Assembly: GCA_035048495.1 (NCBI GenBank)
Contig: CM068541.1
Span: forward strand, 5,835,929 to 5,899,928
Length of the DNA stretch: 64,000 nt
Direction: 5' to 3'
Source of the DNA: Euptelea pleiosperma
Taxonomy: Eukaryota; Streptophyta; Magnoliopsida; Ranunculales; Eupteleaceae
Part shown: one piece after another, positions 21,857-31,898 of the stretch
Layout of the letters: every line of letters begins with the position of its first letter
How positions within the stretch are numbered: position 1 is the first letter of the stretch
The notes under the pieces: model-generated
Seen by the model: the letters and a program-made list of their open reading frames with translations, nothing else
Databases searched by the model: none
What the model was told of the DNA's origin: nothing
Made by a program: the position numbers and the translations under genes

Positions 21857-23531
21857 GGGTCGGGATCGGGAGACAGAGGTTGAAACCGATTTTGACACCT
21901 AAACGGTAGAACCATCGATCGAAAACAATACAACGGCTCTTCGTCTACTTGAGATTTCCTTATGTTAGCCGCGCCGATTGAAGCCATACAAGCCGATTTT
22001 GAAAACCAAACCGGCGTTTGAAGAGAAGAGGACGAACATTAAATGAAGTGTCCACGTGTCGTCCTCTTCTCCTCTACGTCCTCTCATCTCACTCTCTCCT
22101 CTCCTCAGCAAATCCTTGCAATCTCCTCCCATCTGGTTTTCTCACAACCCTAAACCCTCTTCATCTGGTTTTCTCCTCCTCTGCTCCTACGCAATGTCTT
22201 CTCTTCTCTTTGGGTTTGGGACCCTGGTGCTAGCTGGGTTGGTTGATGTAATGCATCAAGGCTATCGATAAATATCGGCGCCTGTACTCCAATTGCTTTT
22301 TCTGTCGACCAACTGCCATTTTGTAGGATATGTTAAAAGAAACCCCACTAGATCAGTGTTATGTATTAGACGCCTTCTTGATTTGCACACTGGAAATGAA
22401 TCTTTCCCATGGAACTGCATACTGGATATGTTAAAGTTGAACCATTTGTTGTTATTTTCGTTATTTAAAAATCCCTTTATCAGATCAGATGGTTTTTTTT
22501 TGTCATAATTTTTATTTTTATTTTCATCTTTGATTTTGCATCAACTTGCCCAAGTCCTGAGCAAAGTCGTTCTTGATGGGTGCTTTGAGGTACACGCCAA
22601 TAGAGTTACACTCAAAGAAAGGAGATTGTCCTTCAAGGAAAATATCAAGATGATGATGTAGCAGCAGCCTCCACTCATGAAATCAAGGATAGTACCAATA
22701 GGGGATAGGAGATATGTGATCCAATTTGATCCTCAAATTTATTTAATCAATTTAATAGTTAATGTACAAATCAAATGGTTAGGATTAAACAAAAGGACCC
22801 GGCTCCCATCGGATGTTCAACACATGGAAACAATGGGACAAGCTAAAATTCAACTTTAGGCCTGAAAAAGCTCAACTCTGTACAAGCTACACGGTTCTGG
22901 TCTGAAAAATCTCTACTCTCTTGTATTGTTTTAGCTAAAATCAAACACAACTCTAAAATCAAACAATGAACTGCCAGTCTCCTTGCTATTCACGATTCTC
23001 ACAATACAATAAGTGTGGGGTAGCAAGATCTGTTTGTTCAAAGAGAAGCTGTGAGTAACATCCATGCGGTCAGTGGCCCAGATGGAAGCTGTGAGTAACA
23101 AGAATCGTGTGGACGGCTCATACCCGAAAAAGAGATGGTACAATTTTCATCTTCAATACAATGTTCTTCCAAACCCAATAGTTGCAGAGATGTAAAAAGG
23201 GTAGGTTTTAAAATAGTTGCAGAGGAGCTTACAAAAAAAAAAAAAAAAAAAAAATAGTTACAGACGAGAAGAGGCCGGGGGAGAAGTTCAGAGGTTGCTT
23301 TGGAAGAGGAGGAGACGTGATGTGAGGAGGAGAAGTACAATTCAAAGCTTTGCCCATGGAAGACTGCCACGTGGGCACTTCATTTACTACATGTCCCTCG
23401 CTGATTCAAACAACGTTTCAATCGGCTCGATTGCTCTGTTGAAAAGGCCGAGAAGGAAGGCTGATCCACGGTTCCGTCGTTTAAATTAGGTGTTAAAGTC
23501 GGTTTCAAAGTCTGTCCCCCGATCCCGACCC
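21857..23531. mobile_element. MULE-type element, 1.7 kb, no transposase
   Basis: GGGTCGGGATCGGGAGACA at the left is mirrored by TGTCCCCCGATCCCGACCC at the right, and the next ~50 bp (GAAACCGATTTTGACACCTAA and its complement) also pair. The interior has a pyrimidine-rich leader and short open frames, for example a segment near 22545 reading HQLAQVLSKVVLDGCFEVHA, but no transposase. It may be a Pack-MULE with captured sequence. The flanks show no clean duplication. Confidence 0.7.
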
Positions 23532-23865
23532 TTTTTGGTGCACTCAGGAAAATTTATATATTCTTTTTTAGCTTGTGTGTACGTGGTATTCAAGCAACAC
23601 ATGCACAATTAGGAATTCCCTAAAATCTCCTCTACGTCCCCCTCGTTGGTGCACTCTTCTTCACCTTTTCTCTTCTCTAATTCTGGTCTTCAGAAGACTT
23701 GGACTTCTTTAGAGGTAAGTAAGCACTCACGATCATGCCGATATATTCCCCATTAACGAGGGAGGTAAGTAAACACAATTACCTCACGTGTAATCTCTTC
23801 TATCTTATCTTTGGGAGACATGCCGAGTATGTATATATATGAGTAGAACTTTGCTTATGGATATC

Positions 23866-24190
23866 CGCGGACCATACTTTTAGCCACTCCCACACTCTAA
23901 TTAGAGGAGACTCTAACCGTATGGATGTTTGGCCCATACCTAGGTGGACCTACATAACAAATTAAAATCAGCCTAATAGGTGATTTCAAACCATTGGGAT
24001 ATTTGTACCCTGGGATAATTGTCAATAATGCTAAAATTCTACAGTTAAAAATGAACCCATGAAAACAAACGCTCAGAAATTACTATTCAGGCTAATTTAT
24101 AGTCTGTAGGTCCACTAAGGATGGACCAAAGTTCCATACGGTCAGAAATCTCCAAAAATATGCCACGTGGATCATATCGTGGTCCGCAGG
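23866..24190. mobile_element. MITE, CACGTGG family
   Basis: CCGTATGGATGTTTGGCCC pairs with a mutated GGACCAAAGTTCCATACGG, and ATATCCGCGGACCA pairs with ATCATATCGTGGTCCGC. Limits approximate. Confidence 0.55.
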
Positions 24191-24289
24191 GCCATCTCGA
24201 TACAAGTTGAGTCCTAAGGCGAAAACTCAATACAATGCCTTTTTCGTATTTAGTATACTAATAGAAAAACTAATTTGATAATCAAAAAC

Positions 24290-24560
24290 TTATGCAGAGG
24301 TGCCTGTGCAGTCGATACAGAAGACTCCTCGTGGCCCTACGTAGATCATTTTTTGTGACACTGCGTGGATGTTCATCCCACCTAATGGTGAATAAACATA
24401 CTAAAAATCAGCAAACATGCTTGAATCCAACGGCTAGAATCATGTCCTAAAAAGTACTAAAATCCATAGCTAAAGATAATCAATGAAGTTGATTTTTGGT
24501 TTGTACATCCAAATAAAAATCCATGTGGTTAGTGGGACCTGTGCTGGGGGCTTGTCCCCC
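24290..24560. mobile_element. MITE-like repeat also present in the duplicated WNK flanks
   Basis: AGACTCCTCGTGGCCCTAC and AAAAAGTACTAAAATC recur at 41985-42240 and 53690-54000. Limits approximate, with no duplication visible. Confidence 0.45.
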
Positions 24561-24666
24561 AAAAGGTCCTTAGGCCAGAGCCGGCCCTGGTGGTCCGTCA
24601 GCGAAGAGAAAAGATTCGATCGCCAGCGTACTTTTACCCGTCAGCGAAGTTCTACTCTCAAATATA

Positions 24667-24833
24667 GAGTAAAACTGTCACAACAAAGTTGCTAATCACA
24701 CAATCACAGCCAATGAGTTCTCGGCACGTACACCTCAAAGCAAAAGTACATGGGTACGTTGCAAAAAGCATTTGTGTACGAGAACTCATTGGCTTGTGAT
24801 TGTGTGATTTTTGTTGTCATAGAAGTTTTACTC
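24667..24833. mobile_element. MITE, GAGTAAAACTTCT family, 167 bp
   Basis: Same ends and palindromic core as 20673-20838. It is flanked by an exact 9-bp duplication TCAAATATA (24658-24666 and 24834-24842). Confidence 0.9.
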
Positions 24834-25154
24834 TCAAATATACCAAGCAATATATTCGCCGTTAACTTAGGAGGTAGGTAAAGTCACGTCAGTCCTTAAT
24901 TTTTCTCCTTTAGACTCCATATAAGAGTTTTTTTTTTTTTCTTTTCTGGTAAACAACGGTCTAGAACTTTAGTAAAAGAAGCCTACTCGAGACATGACCG
25001 ACCAATTCGCTTTAGAACTTGGAAACGCCCACGTAGAACTTTCTTTTCTTTCGGAGTACTGTTCTTTTTCATTCGGAGTAATCATCACCTGGTCCGGGGG
25101 GTGAGTAAAACTCTAATGACAGGGCTATGTCATCGAGGTCAATGATGGCGCACT

Positions 25155-25433
25155 GAGCCACGTGGCATACTCTTAGAGGACTTATGGATGCTTGGCCACT
25201 CCCTAGGTGGACCCACAAACAAAAAATCAGCCCGATTAGTGATTTGTAGGCATTGGATTAGAATTATTTTCGTGGACTGATTTTAACCATGGGAATTTGA
25301 GCATTGTTGACAATTATTTGAGGTACAAAGATCGAAAGGTTTGAAATCAACAATCAAGCTGATTTTCGGTTGTAGGTCCACCTAGGGATTGGAAAAACAT
25401 CAATACGGTCAGAGTCCTCCAAAGTATGCCACG
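25155..25433. mobile_element. MITE, CACGTGG family
   Basis: GCCACGTGGCATACTCTTAG at the left is mirrored by a mutated TATGCCACGG at the right. It directly abuts a second copy. Confidence 0.6.
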
Positions 25434-25700
25434 GCCCTGACCGTATGGATGTTTGGCCAGTCCGGCGGTGGACCTACAACAAAAAATCAGCCTGATTAGT
25501 GATTTCAAACCTTTGGATCTTTGTACCAAAATAATGATAACTTAATAATGCTCAAGTTCCTGTGGTTAAAATCAACCCATGAAAATGACTTCAATCAACG
25601 CTTAGAAATCATGTTGATTTAGTGTATATAGGTCCACCTAGGATTGGCCAAACAACTATACGGTCAGTGTCCTCTAAGAAATTGCCACGTGGCTTATATA
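25434..25700. mobile_element. MITE, CACGTGG family, adjacent second copy
   Basis: CTGACCGTATGGATGTTTGG at the left pairs with CCAAACAACTATACGGTCAG at the right. This copy is in tandem with the preceding one, joined at CCACGG. Confidence 0.6.
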
Positions 25701-25866
25701 GTAGGTGGTACCTAGTAGCTACTGACCAGTGGTGATCAGGTAAGATTTATATTTAACTTCTTTAAATCTTCTAAGACACTCTAGGAACCTTCTTTTAAAA
25801 ATTTAGGTCCTCCGAACCGAAGTCCGAACCTGTTCCTCGGAAATTCGGAACTGAGCCCATACGAAT

Positions 25867-26272
25867 GAGTAAAACTTGTGTCACAAAATGTTGTGATGGC
25901 ACACGGTCACAGCACTCAATAAGAGCCACGTGGCACACTATCAGAGATCTTTGACCGTATGGATGTTTGACCAGTCCCTCGGTGGACCTATAAACCAAAA
26001 ATCAGCGTGATTAGTGATTTACAACCTTTGGATTTATGCACCCAAATAACGCTCAATAATGCTCAAATTTCTACCATTAAAATCAACCCATGAAAATAAC
26101 TTCAATAGAATCAGTTAGAAATCACTAATCAAGCTGATTTTTTGTGTACCAGTCCACAGAGGGACTGCCCAAACATCCATACAGTCATTGTCCTCTAATA
26201 GTATACCACGTGGCTCGTATTGAGTGCTGTGACCGTGTTCCGTCACAACATCTTGTGACACAAGTTTTACTC
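25867..26272. mobile_element. Composite TIR element, 406 bp: GAGTAAAACTTGTGTCACA ends
   Basis: About 68 bp of inverted ends (GAGTAAAACTTGTGTCACA, then GCACTCAATA) surround a CACGTGG-family MITE core. The terminal GAGTAAAACTT matches the 167-bp family, so the element looks like one MITE family clothed in the ends of another. Flanking bases do not give a clean duplication. Confidence 0.75.
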
Positions 26273-26466
26273 CGAATGCGAATCATACGATTACTTGATT
26301 AGCACACAAAGCTGCCCCAGTACGGCAGTACCTATCACTTCCTTCTCGCTCTCGCTCACATTCATTGTTGTCTCTCTCTCACTCCCAGACCAGCACCTCT
26401 CTTTCTCTCTCTCTCTCTGGCTTCGTTTGAACTTGGAACATATATAGCGCCTCTCCTACATGCAAC
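26273..26466 (+). promoter_or_regulatory. Promoter/leader region of the cystatin-like gene
   Basis: A pyrimidine patch (TCTCTCTCTCAC, then TTTCTCTCTCTCTC) runs from about 26370 to 26420 and leads to CATATATAGCGCC and the ATG at 26467. CT patches of this kind are common in plant core promoters and leaders. No classical TATA position can be fixed. Confidence 0.35.
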
Positions 26467-27001
26467 ATGGTACGCCTTGACACAGTTCTAAATTTGCTAA
26501 TTATTATTCTTAATTTATTTATATTAAGACGCTCAAGAGGCTCTCCGGCATTCAAACTCTAGACGCTTACAGATTCCGTTCTTTTTATTCTTGTTATCAA
26601 ACCTATGCTGTTTTCCTTCTTACTTATTAATGGAGTAGTATTAGCTTCCGTCATGATGTTAATCGATCCCCTTCCCCTTTCATGATGTTTAGCCGCTTGA
26701 CGACGGGACTTGGCGAGACATCACCCATATGAATAATCTGAATTTTACGGCAAAATGGGCAGTTGAGCAACACAACCGTAAAGTTCCAGATGAAAGAAAA
26801 CTCAGTTTTCTCAGAGCGGATAGCGGCGTCACCGCAATGGTTGGGGGCAGAAACTCCTTTAAGATTATTTTCACTGCGTTGGAGCTTGATAAAGAGAAAC
26901 GCTTCCTTTGCGAGGGGACCTTGCTGCGTCGTAGGAGCTTCGGAGGTATTTATATTTATTTACTTAACTTCTTCTTTCCTAATGCTATTCTAGGCTTATA
27001 A
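26467..27001 (+). CDS. Cystatin-like small protein, start codon alone in exon 1
   Basis: Probable phytocystatin-like inhibitor of papain-type proteases. Exon 1 is read as just ATG (26467-26469) followed at once by a GT donor. The intron is 26470-26692, ending TTTAG. Exon 2 from 26693 continues in phase as PLDDGTWRDITHMNNLN. The domain matches cystatins in order: GTW near the start, AKWAVEQHN where cystatins have ARFAVxEHN, then TAMVGGRN where they have QxVxG, then alternating hydrophobic strands. The QxVxG glutamine is replaced and no PW motif is visible. Reading exon 2 through to TAA at 26999 gives 103 residues, close to the family's usual ~100. A donor-like GAG|GTATTT at 26945 leaves open a third exon that I cannot locate. 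It may be a divergent or non-inhibitory member. Alternatives: a cystatin-fold protein of another family. Confidence 0.5.
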
Positions 27002-27649
27002 ACCCTAATCGAAACCCTACAAATTTCGATTAGGGTTGAGGAGGTCATATACGACATACAATGATCTCTGGACGAGACGATCCAGTTTTTGATCGGATGG
27101 GTGGGCTCGGATCCCGATCCAGAACGGGATCGGCCGAGTGATTTCGAACCATAATTCCAGTCCCCACGTCCAAATATTATGCTTATAAACAGGTTTTGCT
27201 GACTATAATACCTACATTATAGATATCATCCCTTCTAAACAGAAGAGAATTAGGTCTCCATATCCTCAGAACATAACTAAACTTCATTCACATCGTTCGG
27301 ATGATCCGACAATCCAAATTAATTAGAGCCTTCATTCGAATAACGTCCTAATCGTCCAATTCGGTCGATGTTGCATTCACCAAGATTGTTAGAACATAAT
27401 AGAATTTGGCTTCAATCAATCAACTGTGTGGTCCAACATTTGGATGGTCTAGATTGATGACCATATGTGCCACGTGTTGAAAAGCTAGCTGCATACCTAG
27501 CAGACAACAAAGCCACCCATTATCATTTATCTCATTTTATTTTCTTGTAGAATATTTATATTCAATAAAAATTTCTCAAGATCAATGCCATATCTAGACT
27601 TACCCACCTTATTCTTTTAGATTTTAAGATTTGAATATTTTCTTCTAGT
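27002..27649. other. Intergenic; GATCCGGATCGG-type remnant at 27075-27150
   Basis: GATCCCGATCCAGAACGGGA at ~27110 is the inverse of the motif near 5130-5180. No gene in the rest. Confidence 0.45.
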
Positions 27650-27960
27650 ATTCACGTGGCACACTCTTAGAGATCACATGTGACTATATGGATGTTTGGT
27701 CCATCCCTAGGGAGACCTACATGCCAAAAATCATCATGATTAGTGATTTCTAAGCTTTGGATCTGTACCCTAAATAATAATGCTTGAAATATCCGGTTGA
27801 AAATAAACCATAGAAAAGTCTCTAATCCAACCGATAGAAGTTACTAATTATCACGTTGAATTTGGTATATATGTAAGACCAGCTAGCAATGGGCCAAACA
27901 TCCATACGGTCGGTGCTCTCTAAGAGTGCCACGTGGCTCATACTATAGTCTATAGTCCTT
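27650..27960. mobile_element. MITE, CACGTGG family
   Basis: CACGTGGCACACTCTTAGAG at the left pairs with CTCTAAGAGTGCCACGTGG at the right; ATGGATGTTTGG pairs with CCAAACATCCAT. One of the better preserved copies. Limits approximate. Confidence 0.7.
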
Positions 27961-28968
27961 CATCAATGAAGCCTCTTGTCATCACTCATGTGCAACGGTT
28001 CGTGATGTAACAATGTATACTTGAGATCTTTTCTAATGTGGAAGTGCATTAATTTTGTTACCCACCGCTGCCATCTCGGCCCACTGACCGCATGGATTTT
28101 TAGCCCACCCCTTAGTATACATTGTTACCAAAAATCAACTTGTTTGATGATTTTTAACCGTTGGTTTTAGTACTCATTAATTGAACTCACGCCTATAAGC
28201 ACATGTTAAAAAGTACTAAAATCTAATGGTTAGAGATTACCAGGTGTGTATAATCCATCAAGGGGTGGGACACACATCCATGTGATTAGTGGGCCCAGAT
28301 GACAGCGGTGAGTAAGAAGAATCGTTTGTTTCGCATTTTGAAAAGGGTCAGGTTCGGGGGTCAGACAATGAAACCGACCTTTTCACCTAAACACATAAAC
28401 CATTGATCTATCAAAATCGGACGGTTTTCCTTCTCTGCCTTTTCAATAGAGAAGTCGAGCCGATTGTACTCTTCGTTTAAAAAATTGAGGAATACGAATC
28501 CACGTGGTACACGTCGTCTGACACGTCTACTTCCCCATCACGTCTCCTCGGCTGCTGAACCTCTTCTCCTCTCTTCTCTCTCTCCAATCTCCATCTCCTC
28601 CTCTTCTCCGCTACAACCCTCTGAAACACTATTTTCTTTATACTGTTCCAGCAAACCATAGATAACTTGCAACCCTCTGAAACACCATTTTCTTTATACT
28701 GTTCCAGCAAACCAGAAATAAAATGTGAGGATTCTAAACAATGTCTTTAAATAGCTCAAGAGGCTTGGGGAGTTAATGGAATCATCCCCACCCCCCATAC
28801 AGTAAAGATGCAATGAAACTGTAGTATTCAATTCACATTCAAAACGAAAAAACTAACCTGGGAATGTAACGAAGTGCATGACCTGTTTCAAACTTCGTTT
28901 AACTCTTGAAAAAAGAAATAGAAGGGAATCAAAGATTTTTTCTTTTCTTTTTTGACAAGTAAAGGGAA

Positions 28969-29316
28969 TCAAAGATCTTCTAGTTGAATTACAAAGTCAT
29001 TGCTCCAGTGTATCTGTGAGGGTTCTTTACTGTAATCAACTACCAAATGGTCTTGCTCGTCCAAGATCTTGTCCAATGAATGAGCTAGATCTGTCTCCCA
29101 AAAACCCAACATGCAGCACCCATATCCTTCTGAAATCAACTCCCTCAGAGCATCAAAAGCAAAACCTCCAGCACCCATATCCTCAAGTAACACCTCAGTC
29201 GAACCAGGCCTCCAAAAATCTACATCACAGCTCTTATCCACCAATCGAACCTCAAAGTCCTCAAAGAACACATCATGGGTTCCACGAAGAAGGCTCTTCA
29301 ATACTCCAGCAGACAT
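28969..29316 (-). CDS. 115-residue protein of unknown family inside a MULE
   Basis: An ATG-started frame, MSAGVLKSLLRGTHDV... to ...FVIQLEDL, acidic and rich in Asp, Glu, Leu and Gly, with balanced codon use unlike the low-complexity frames around it. There is no signal peptide, no membrane helix and no motif I recognise. It lies wholly within the element at 28345-30078, with GC- and CT-rich sequence downstream and an AT-rich, CT-patched region upstream (29390-29430). The likely origin is a host gene exon captured by the element. Whether it is expressed is unknown. Antisense frames here are shorter and less natural. Confidence 0.4.
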   Translation of the reverse strand: MSAGVLKSLLRGTHDVFFEDFEVRLVDKSCDVDFWRPGSTEVLLEDMGAGGFAFDALRELISEGYGCCMLGFWETDLAHSLDKILDEQDHLVVDYSKEPSQIHWSNDFVIQLEDL

Positions 29317-29733
29317 TATGGTCTCAAAATCGTTGCTGTATATTTTAGAGTAGCAAAGGAGAAGACGAGGAGATATTTTTTTTTATAAGTTGAAACCTCT
29401 CGTCGCTCGATCGTCTTCTCTCTCTCTTTCCATGCAAGTCTTTTTTTGTTTCTTCCATTTGTATTTGTTTTATATTTTTTTATTCTTGTCTCTTTTTTGG
29501 AAAAAAAAACATAGGAACATTTTCATTGAAATACTATATATTTAGTTCTCTCTCAACGATTTGTTTCACTCTCTGTTGTAAACTTACTCCATGAAATAAT
29601 ACAACAAACAATTCAGTCGTAAAACCAAAGAAACCTGTTCTTAAACTTTGTTAATCTCACTCAACCTCCTCCCCGCTAATCCAAAAAACCCCATCAACCA
29701 CAGTCTCGTCTCTGAGAAGGAAAACAGTAATGA

Positions 29734-29910
29734 GAGTAAAACTTCTGTCACAATGGGATTGCAAATCACACAAAACACAGCCAATGAGTTCTCGGCACGT
29801 ACACCTAAAAAGCAAAAGCACATGGGTTGCAAAAGCACTTGTGTACGTGCCGAGAACTCATTGGCTGTGTTTTGTGTGATTTACAATTTCGTGTGATGGA
29901 AGTTTTACTC
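29734..29910. mobile_element. MITE, GAGTAAAACTTCT family, 177 bp
   Basis: GAGTAAAACTTCTGTCACA end, with TGTACGTGCCGAGAACTC pairing with its complement. Flanks CAGTAATGA / GTGTAATGA match at 7 of 9. It is inserted inside the MULE, so it is younger than it. Confidence 0.85.
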
Positions 29911-30123
29911 GTGTAATGAAGCTACGTGCGCATGCACCTAGCGCGCACTAGCTTGGCTTCGTCATTTACGAAAAAGTAAAATTCAGTGATAACCGTCCGA
30001 TTTTAAGAGATCCACGGTACCTTCGTTTAGGTGAAAAGGTCGGTTTCAACGTCTTGTCCCCGATCCCGATCCCGACCCTTCTGAAAAAGTTTCGGGCATA
30101 TATACCTTGTGACATCTTTTTCC

Positions 30124-30548
30124 ATGTTGAAAATCTGTCGCGTGGTTGATATTGTGGTCGGTGAGCAAAGTTCTAATCAAATATGTGGTTTGTCTGATTT
30201 GCCTACAGACGAAGTACTTGGCTATATCAAGAATACAAAAGTTGTCCCTTGTGCTGCTGACGTAGTAGAGCCTACTCACAAACGGCTCCCTCCTCCGTCG
30301 CCGTTGGAGTTAAAAGGTACGTCTCTCTCTCTCTTTCTCCTCTTCTCTCTCTTTTAGATTCTCTCTTCCCCTAATCTCCTCCTTCCTTCCTCTTCTACAG
30401 AGCCGGCCAGCCTGTCGTCACCGTCACCGTCGCCGTCCAAAGGTAAGTTCTCTCTCTTTCTTCTTCTGTCTCTCCATTTCTCTCTCTTCCTTCCTTTTCT
30501 GCAGAGCCTGCCAGTCCGTCGCCGTCCACGTCGTTGCTGTCGCTGTAA
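30124..30548 (+). CDS. Possible three-exon small gene with two duplicated mini-exons
   Basis: An ATG at 30124 opens a frame (MLKICRVVDIVV...) to a donor AAAAG|GTACGT at 30316. Exon 2 is 30401-30442 between TTCTACAG and AAAG|GTAAGT. Exon 3 is 30505-30548, after TTCTGCAG and ending TAA. All junctions are phase 1. The joined end reads LELK-EPASLSSPSPSPSK-EPASPSPSTSLLSL, so exons 2 and 3 are copies of one Pro/Ser mini-exon. The total is about 92 residues. No domain is recognised. The introns are 84 and 62 bp, the second short for plants, and pyrimidine-rich. The ATG lies 8 bp after a MITE end, so the true 5' exon may be elsewhere. It could be a CT-repeat accident. Confidence 0.3.
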
Positions 30549-31013
30549 TTTCTTTTAACTTACTGATTTCCTTTTGAAAAGAGAGATGTCAAAATCAGAG
30601 CGTAACCCATCGTCTTCTTCCTCCTGCCTTTACTCCCATCCGAATCCCCTCCCATCTTCTTCTCAACAGAAATCCCAACTTCTTTCTCTCTTCCCCTCCT
30701 TCCTTCTCTCCGCCCTTTTTTCTTCCAATTTCTTGGTACCTTCTTAGTTGTCCCTAGATCCAGACCCTTGGTGGTCATCGAGATTCGTGTACGAATCTCA
30801 GATATCATTCATATCATTCAACCTTTCTAGACCTGGGGAAGACGATGTATTAAGATCGCTGATCGTTGATGGTCCACGAGATTCGTATCACAGAGAGATA
30901 GGGGTACGAATTGTACCCCTGTCCGATACAATTCGTTTTAACGGTAACGCCCCCAGTCCGTTATACCGTTTAAACGGCCTTTTTTAAACCTTGGTAACAA
31001 GTACTAATACCAT

Positions 31014-31523
31014 TAGGGGTGTCAGTTTTTACCCGTTTAACTGAAACCGAAAACACCGGTTCTGGTTCCACATTAAAAAAAATTGGATCCGGAACCGAAC
31101 CAAAAAATAATGCTCCCAGTTCTGGGAAGTTTGATAACTTTGATATGTACCTAGAATCGATATATATATAAAATATGGGTCAGGCTCCAGAGCCCCCTCT
31201 TGGGAATCGGCTTCTCGACCGTGGATTTCGAGAATCCAACCGGTTTTTGTCAGCGCTGCCCAAAGTGAAAAAAGTGATGCCAGCTCAGCGCTAACAACCA
31301 CCGTTGGATTCTCAGGATCCACGGCCGAGAACACGCCTCCCGAAAAGGGGCATAAAAAGAGGGGGTTTCTGAGCCCAACTCATGAAATATATTGTTCAAT
31401 TTGTAATATTATCAAGATTGGAACCAATATACCATTGGTTCCGGTTCCACCATTTGGAGAACCAGTAGTTCTGGTTCTGGGTACCTTAGGAACCAAACCG
31501 GAACTGACCCGTTGACACCCCTA
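31014..31523. mobile_element. hAT-type non-autonomous element, 510 bp, with a nested TIR element
   Basis: TAGGGGTGTCA / TGACACCCCTA ends with an exact 8-bp duplication AATACCAT (31006-31013 and 31524-31531). At about 31174-31382 it carries a second element with GGCTCCAGAGCCCCCTC and GAGGGGGTTTCTGAGCC ends. Same family as 3220-3569. Confidence 0.85.
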
Positions 31524-31832
31524 AATACCATCACTCTCAGAGAGCTTTCTCCAACATTTGCATTAGACAAGCTGAACCCAAAAACTTGCATGGTCAGGTG
31601 TTGCTAACTGGCCTCTTGAATGGACTTGCATGGCCAGGTGTTGCTAACTGATATGTCTTTTGATCTGTAAGCTAAAAAAAGTTCTCTTCATTACTTCCTT
31701 GTCCGGCTTGAAGATTTTCAAATATTTGAGTTCAAATGCACATGGAATTAATAAATGTGAATAGGATTAAGGTTTTGTACTTGGTACGTACCTTGTTTCC
31801 TCTCATTAAAAAGGTTGGACTTCTGTTTGCAG

Positions 31833-31898
31833 TAGAATAAGAAGCACATGAGGAGGCTCAAGAGGAAGCGCTGAAAGATGCGGCAGAGATCCAAGTAG
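31833..31898 (+). pseudogene. RPL41: Ribosomal protein eL41 (RPL41) pseudogene, terminal exon
   Basis: After a TTTGCAG acceptor, 22 codons read (stop)[12 protein letters not shown](stop)KMRQRSK(stop). That is the arginine/lysine-rich end of eL41, the 25-residue helix of the large ribosomal subunit. The family has [21 protein letters not shown] here. The changes are TGG to TAG, AAG to AAT, CGC to CAC and CGA to TGA, mostly C-to-T type decay. The first exon with ATG was not found upstream, where a hAT element sits at 31014. The acceptor retained at the exon edge suggests a decayed gene copy, not a processed retrocopy. It is too small for normal gene finders. Confidence 0.85.

Larger units (their letters stand above)
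28345..30078. mobile_element. MULE-type element, 1.7 kb, carrying an open frame (Pack-MULE candidate)
   Basis: The left end is GGGTCAGGTTCGGGGG and the right end CCCGATCCCGACCC. Subterminal GAAACCGACCTTTTCACC pairs with GGTGAAAAGGTCGGTTTC. Flanks TTTTGAAAA and TTCTGAAAA match at 8 of 9, a target duplication. No transposase. It contains a 115-codon minus-strand frame (28969-29316) and a younger MITE at 29734. Confidence 0.8.
27997..30116. mobile_element. MITE of the GATGTAACAAGGTATACC family, split by a MULE
   Basis: The left part runs to 28344 and the right part resumes at 30079 with GAAAAAGTTTCGGG and GGTATACC-like ends. Compared with the copy at 35113-35878, joining the two flanks restores a normal family member, which proves the insertion. 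Limits approximate. Confidence 0.6.

Noticed and set aside
22056..22271. Signal-peptide-like frame MSSSSPLRPLISLSP in the MULE
   Set aside because: The Ser/Leu richness follows from a CT-rich leader. No continuing domain was found.
28969..29316. C2-domain protein, suggested by the MSAGVL start
   Set aside because: Only the first few residues resemble C2 proteins. The calcium-binding loops and strand pattern do not follow.
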